From NCBI RefSeq assembly GCF_017312485.1, contig NZ_BMBA01000004.1, positions 62,001 through 126,000 on the forward strand: a stretch of DNA of 64,000 nucleotides, in the 5' to 3' direction. Of the stretch, positions 61,086 through 64,000 are shown piece after piece. A model generated the notes under the pieces. It did not search any database. It was not told where the DNA came from and saw nothing but the letters and a program-made list of their open reading frames with translations. The translations under genes were made by a program, and so were the position numbers. This DNA is from Clostridium zeae (GTDB lineage Bacteria; Bacillota; Clostridia; Clostridiales; Clostridiaceae). The number at the start of each line of letters is the position of its first letter. Within the stretch, counting starts at the first letter, position 1.

Positions 61086-62441
61086 TTACAACTGCTTACT
61101 AACTATAAATGTCATCTCTTTTAAATTGTGAATACCATCGTGAGAGGTGCCAGGATAATGCATAGGCATTTCCCCTGGTCTAGTTATAATGCTTACACCT
61201 AACATGGACATTTTTTCAATAAACTCCTGATTTGATCCACTATACCCCATTGTCTGCAGATATTGCTTAAGATTATTTTCAACGTATTCAAGCACCTCAT
61301 TTTTATCACTATATGGGCAAACAAATATGAATCTATTAAAACACCTGTCTATGTCCTGCTTGTCAGGCATCCTATTATTTAAGATAACAGTATAATCGGC
61401 GTTATAAGACGAATGAACTTCTACATTTTGCTTTTCCTTAACTCCATATTTAAACATACAGTATTGTCTATCTTGCAACATCTTGATAGAACTCCAAGGA
61501 TTTAAATATGCTTTAGGTAACATCATGGTGAGTCTTTCCATTTGATCTGCAACACATTTAGCAAATAAATTAGTATCTATTTCATTATTCACAAAAATAA
61601 TTCTAGGTGATAAACAGGCTTTTTGCTCCCAACAAATAACATCCTTTGCCACACCTTCGCAAATCTCATTAATATCTTCTGCTTCATCGATAACTTCAAA
61701 ACTAATTTTAGCCCCATGCATTATTAAATGTCTATTATACTTAGCACAAAGTTCTCCCATTATTCTACCTGAATACTCTCCACCCCAATGTATAACACAA
61801 TCTGTCTTTTTTACTATAGTTTCATATATATCTGAGCATTCACTATTAAAATATACTATTGAAAGTCTTTCCTTGATATCTGGATCAATCATGCACAAGC
61901 TATCATAAAAGGCATGAGCAAAATATGGCTCATCAGCGGACACCTTAACCAAATTACAGTTCTTTGATAAAAGCCCCATTGAAATGCTCATAGTAACGAC
62001 TACAAAAGCATTTCCTGAGATATTATGGAATATAACACCTCTTGGTTGTCTATGAACTTCCCCATAGCTTGTCTCAATCCAATCATCTAATACGTCAAGA
62101 TGTTGAAGTTCTTCTTGAATTGTTTTCTCAAGATTTTCTCTCAAAAGCATATGCATAGAATTCTCAAGTTCATAAGTTATTAGTTCTTCACTTTGATTTA
62201 ATATATGCACTAATAATTCTATATGCTTTTTAGAATAATCTCTATTAAGCCACAATTTTGCACATTTATCTAAGATTTCTATTGTATCCTTAACAGACAT
62301 ATCATGGACTTTATTTTTATTTGTATTAAGTTTATCTATTACACTAACAATCTGATCAATATCAGAAGAAACTAGTTCAAGATTAATATCATTAATATTT
62401 CTAGACACTACATTATTTCCACATGTATATTCAATTTTCAT
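61086..62441 (-). CDS. LuxC-type acyl-CoA/acyl-protein reductase
   Basis: This 451-residue protein resembles LuxC, an aldehyde-dehydrogenase-related enzyme that reduces an activated acyl group to an aldehyde. The catalytic Cys lies in CWEQKACLSPRIIFVNN (the QxACxSP motif). PRGVIFHNISGNAFVVVTMS and the NLVKVSADEPYFAHAF region match the family. Its start overlaps the LuxE stop by one base (TAATG), so the two are coupled. No luciferase genes (luxAB) are visible, so the role is non-luminous. Confidence 0.88.
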   Translation of the reverse strand: MKIEYTCGNNVVSRNINDINLELVSSDIDQIVSVIDKLNTNKNKVHDMSVKDTIEILDKCAKLWLNRDYSKKHIELLVHILNQSEELITYELENSMHMLLRENLEKTIQEELQHLDVLDDWIETSYGEVHRQPRGVIFHNISGNAFVVVTMSISMGLLSKNCNLVKVSADEPYFAHAFYDSLCMIDPDIKERLSIVYFNSECSDIYETIVKKTDCVIHWGGEYSGRIMGELCAKYNRHLIMHGAKISFEVIDEAEDINEICEGVAKDVICWEQKACLSPRIIFVNNEIDTNLFAKCVADQMERLTMMLPKAYLNPWSSIKMLQDRQYCMFKYGVKEKQNVEVHSSYNADYTVILNNRMPDKQDIDRCFNRFIFVCPYSDKNEVLEYVENNLKQYLQTMGYSGSNQEFIEKMSMLGVSIITRPGEMPMHYPGTSHDGIHNLKEMTFIVSKQL

Positions 62442-63574
62442 TATTTTTCACTCCTAACATTGAGAGTAGCTCCGCAGCCTTTTGCTTCCGCACCTTTTAC
62501 TCTACCAACGATCCTTATTGTCATAAGTTTTTCTTTGCAATCAGGACATTCATCTATTGAAACTATTTCTCCAATATCATCTACCATTATTGATGCTCCA
62601 GCAAAGGCAGAAGTCCCATATGCATTTAACATCTGCATAAAACCTCTATCTCCAGGATTATATAGTGGCTCTAAAGTTTTAACATCCCTAATTATAACCT
62701 TTCCCCATTTTGGTATATGAAAGAGATAATCTTTATATTCTTTTGAATAATGTCCGATAATAAAAAAGGTGTTTTCTGTGAAGGAATAAGAGTCAATAAA
62801 GTTTTCTTCTGGTACTCCAAGAAAGTTTGCAACAGTTTCAACAAACTCCTGCTTTCTTATTGCTGTTCCATTGCTCATAGTTCCTTTCTTTCCATCCCAA
62901 CCTCCTCCTCCAGTTTGAATTAATACATTCTTTCCAAGATTAAATGGAGGCATTGTTTCTTTTAGTGAGTTTATTGTGTTATAAAGTAAAAGTGCTGAAC
63001 CTCTTATTGAAAGATGTTTATCTAACTTATTATTGCTCTCTAAAAACTTTATAAATTCTTCTACTTCTACAACTAAGTTATCTCCATCAGGCTTAATAAG
63101 AAAGATAGTATTTTCTTTGAAATCAAACATGTCTAAAATATTTCCAATATAGGACTCTGTCCTTTTTCCGTATACCACTTCACTTTTATAGTTCTTCATA
63201 GTATCAGGGTCAGGATAAAAAACACATTCCTGTTCAGTATCAGGTCTCAAGGTTCCAATTGAAAGTTTGTTAAATTCCTTTATCTGCATAATATCGCTTA
63301 TAGTTCTGCCTACCATACTTGGATCACCACTTGTGCTACTTGATACTGTCCACTTATCAATTGTGTTTACTGGTACTTTAAGTAAATTAGTAAATATTTC
63401 AGCTGACTTTTTGAACACTGTAGTTGTTATGAACGGAACCTTCTCCACGTCTTTTTCAGTGTTCAAATCTATAGAAGGATTAAACCCTTGACTATCACAT
63501 AATAGTTTGTATGCCGAACAACGAGTATACTGATCAACTAAATTTATTTTTAAATCTTTATAAAACTTCTCCAT
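62441..63574 (-). CDS. LuxE-type acyl-protein synthetase
   Basis: This 377-residue adenylate-forming enzyme activates fatty acids. It has PFITTTVFKKSAEIFTNLLK, the SSSTSGDPSMVGRT AMP-type loop (about residues 80-93), LIQTGGGGWDGKKGTMSNG, and a C-terminal Cys in AKGCGATLNV. This matches the LuxE cysteine that carries the acyl group to LuxC. GAGGG precedes the ATG. It is first in the operon and has a TetR-type palindrome in its promoter. Confidence 0.88.
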   Translation of the reverse strand: MEKFYKDLKINLVDQYTRCSAYKLLCDSQGFNPSIDLNTEKDVEKVPFITTTVFKKSAEIFTNLLKVPVNTIDKWTVSSSTSGDPSMVGRTISDIMQIKEFNKLSIGTLRPDTEQECVFYPDPDTMKNYKSEVVYGKRTESYIGNILDMFDFKENTIFLIKPDGDNLVVEVEEFIKFLESNNKLDKHLSIRGSALLLYNTINSLKETMPPFNLGKNVLIQTGGGGWDGKKGTMSNGTAIRKQEFVETVANFLGVPEENFIDSYSFTENTFFIIGHYSKEYKDYLFHIPKWGKVIIRDVKTLEPLYNPGDRGFMQMLNAYGTSAFAGASIMVDDIGEIVSIDECPDCKEKLMTIRIVGRVKGAEAKGCGATLNVRSEK

Positions 63575-63602
63575 ATTTGCGTACCCTCAAATCTTTTTAT
63601 TT

Positions 63603-63618
63603 TACTGACCGGTCAGTA
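63603..63618. promoter_or_regulatory. 16-bp perfect palindrome upstream of the LuxE operon
   Basis: TACTGACCGGTCAGTA is perfectly symmetric and typical of TetR/AcrR operators with a TGACCGGTCA core. It lies 29 nt upstream of the LuxE start. TATACT overlapping its upstream edge on the minus strand could be the -10 box. No matching regulator gene is in the window. Confidence 0.7.
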
Positions 63619-63808
63619 TAGTTATACTCTTGTCTCTCAATTTTTTCAAAATTTATATATATCCATTAACGCTTCTATAAATGCTTTAATGAGCTGTTAC
63701 TACTGTTTTTCTTCCATTTACTTACTTTTACACAAAATAGTTTTACATGTTACATATAGTATCACTTATAAGCCTTTTCTTAACTTTTCCAGGAAATTTC
63801 TTTCACAG

Positions 63809-63844
63809 CTGCCTTTCTGAATTCATATGAGGAAAATCTGGCAG
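63809..63844. repeat. Short palindromic repeat family Q, copy 2
   Basis: CTGCCTTTCTGAATTCATAT followed by GAGGAAAATCTGGCAG matches 46770-46806. It lies upstream of the LuxE operon and directly beside the family S copy. Confidence 0.6.
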
Positions 63845-63850
63845 GCTAAT

Positions 63851-63957
63851 AAGTTAATTTTTTTACTGTATAGACATAAAAGATTTCTAACCCAATTGAA
63901 ATATCTATATTTAGTTAATCTTAAAATTTTATATTTTACTTATACGGTAAAAAAACT
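63851..63957. repeat. Dispersed repeat family S, copy 2
   Basis: About 105 bp closely match 14183-14286, with shared blocks TTTTTTTACTGTATA, CCCAATTGAAATATCTAT and AAAATTTTATATTTT. No gene is visible to the right edge. Confidence 0.7.
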
Positions 63958-64000
63958 AAAGTATAAAACAAATGCGCCATAAGTTAAAAACTTAATGACG

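Overview
The window is AT-rich DNA with very strong Shine-Dalgarno sites (AGGAGG types), frequent TTG/GTG starts, TPP and cobalamin riboswitches, and Clostridium-type families (CBO0543 proteins, EFR1 ferredoxin, a TubZ-like GTPase). It looks like the chromosome of a Clostridium-related Firmicute. I saw no rRNA, tRNA, CRISPR array, transposase or prophage structural gene.

Layout. 1-2.8 kb: sugar-acid catabolism (KDPG aldolase start, IlvD/Edd dehydratase, GntR/FadR regulator with two matching operator-like sites). 2.9-9.9 kb: small stand-alone genes (YciI, GNAT, tandem CBO0543 membrane proteins, FTR1 iron permease) and two divergent regulator/redox pairs (HxlR with a flavin-binding protein, TetR with an EFR1 flavodoxin-ferredoxin). 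10-12.3 kb: ECF sigma factor, anti-sigma factor and ABC-2-like membrane protein. 12.7-14.4 kb: thiM-thiE behind a TPP riboswitch. 14.6-17.2 kb: Tyr/Asn-rich cupin, DUF3990 ADP-ribosyltransferase-like protein, adenosine-deaminase-like protein. 17.5-22.6 kb: a two-component system plus ABC exporter laid out like the linearmycin-resistance (lnrJKLMN) locus. 23-25.1 kb: a TubZ-like tubulin GTPase divergent from a MerR-like coiled-coil protein resembling TubY. 25.2-28.7 kb: cbiMNQO cobalt transporter behind a B12 riboswitch, with a truncated MFS gene after cbiO. 28.9-32.6 kb: glycan-type genes (glycosyltransferase, epimerase, PIG-L deacetylase, hexapeptide acyltransferase). 33-45.3 kb: Mur ligase, zinc-ribbon protein, CHASE4-GGDEF-EAL protein, large kinase/response regulator pair, chemoreceptor, FakA C-domain-like protein, metallo-beta-lactamase-fold hydrolase. 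45.5-50.8 kb: MFS/TetR pair with a five-unit operator array, UDG-like protein, PHP hydrolase, NodB deacetylase. 51-58.2 kb: OmpR-type two-component system with two secreted accessory proteins, divergent from a three-gene ABC transporter that carries 11-bp direct repeats. 58.5-59.7 kb: LytTR/LiaF-like pair. 60.1-63.6 kb: LuxE-LuxC-SDR acyl-reduction operon behind a 16-bp TetR-type palindrome.

The most unusual structural signal is a dispersed family of about 95-bp nested palindromes (eight near-complete or divergent copies plus three fragments or derivatives), all intergenic, with compensatory changes in both stems. One copy lies between the B12 aptamer and its terminator. Two smaller repeat families occur twice each. 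The most unusual gene pair is the TubZ-like/TubY-like pair, which lies among apparently chromosomal genes and has no visible TubR.

Themes are envelope stress and antibiotic response (three two-component systems, ECF sigma, LytTR/LiaF, ABC and MFS exporters), riboswitch-controlled cofactor supply, and small divergent regulator/target modules. Functions are inferred from sequence motifs and family knowledge; no database search was run.
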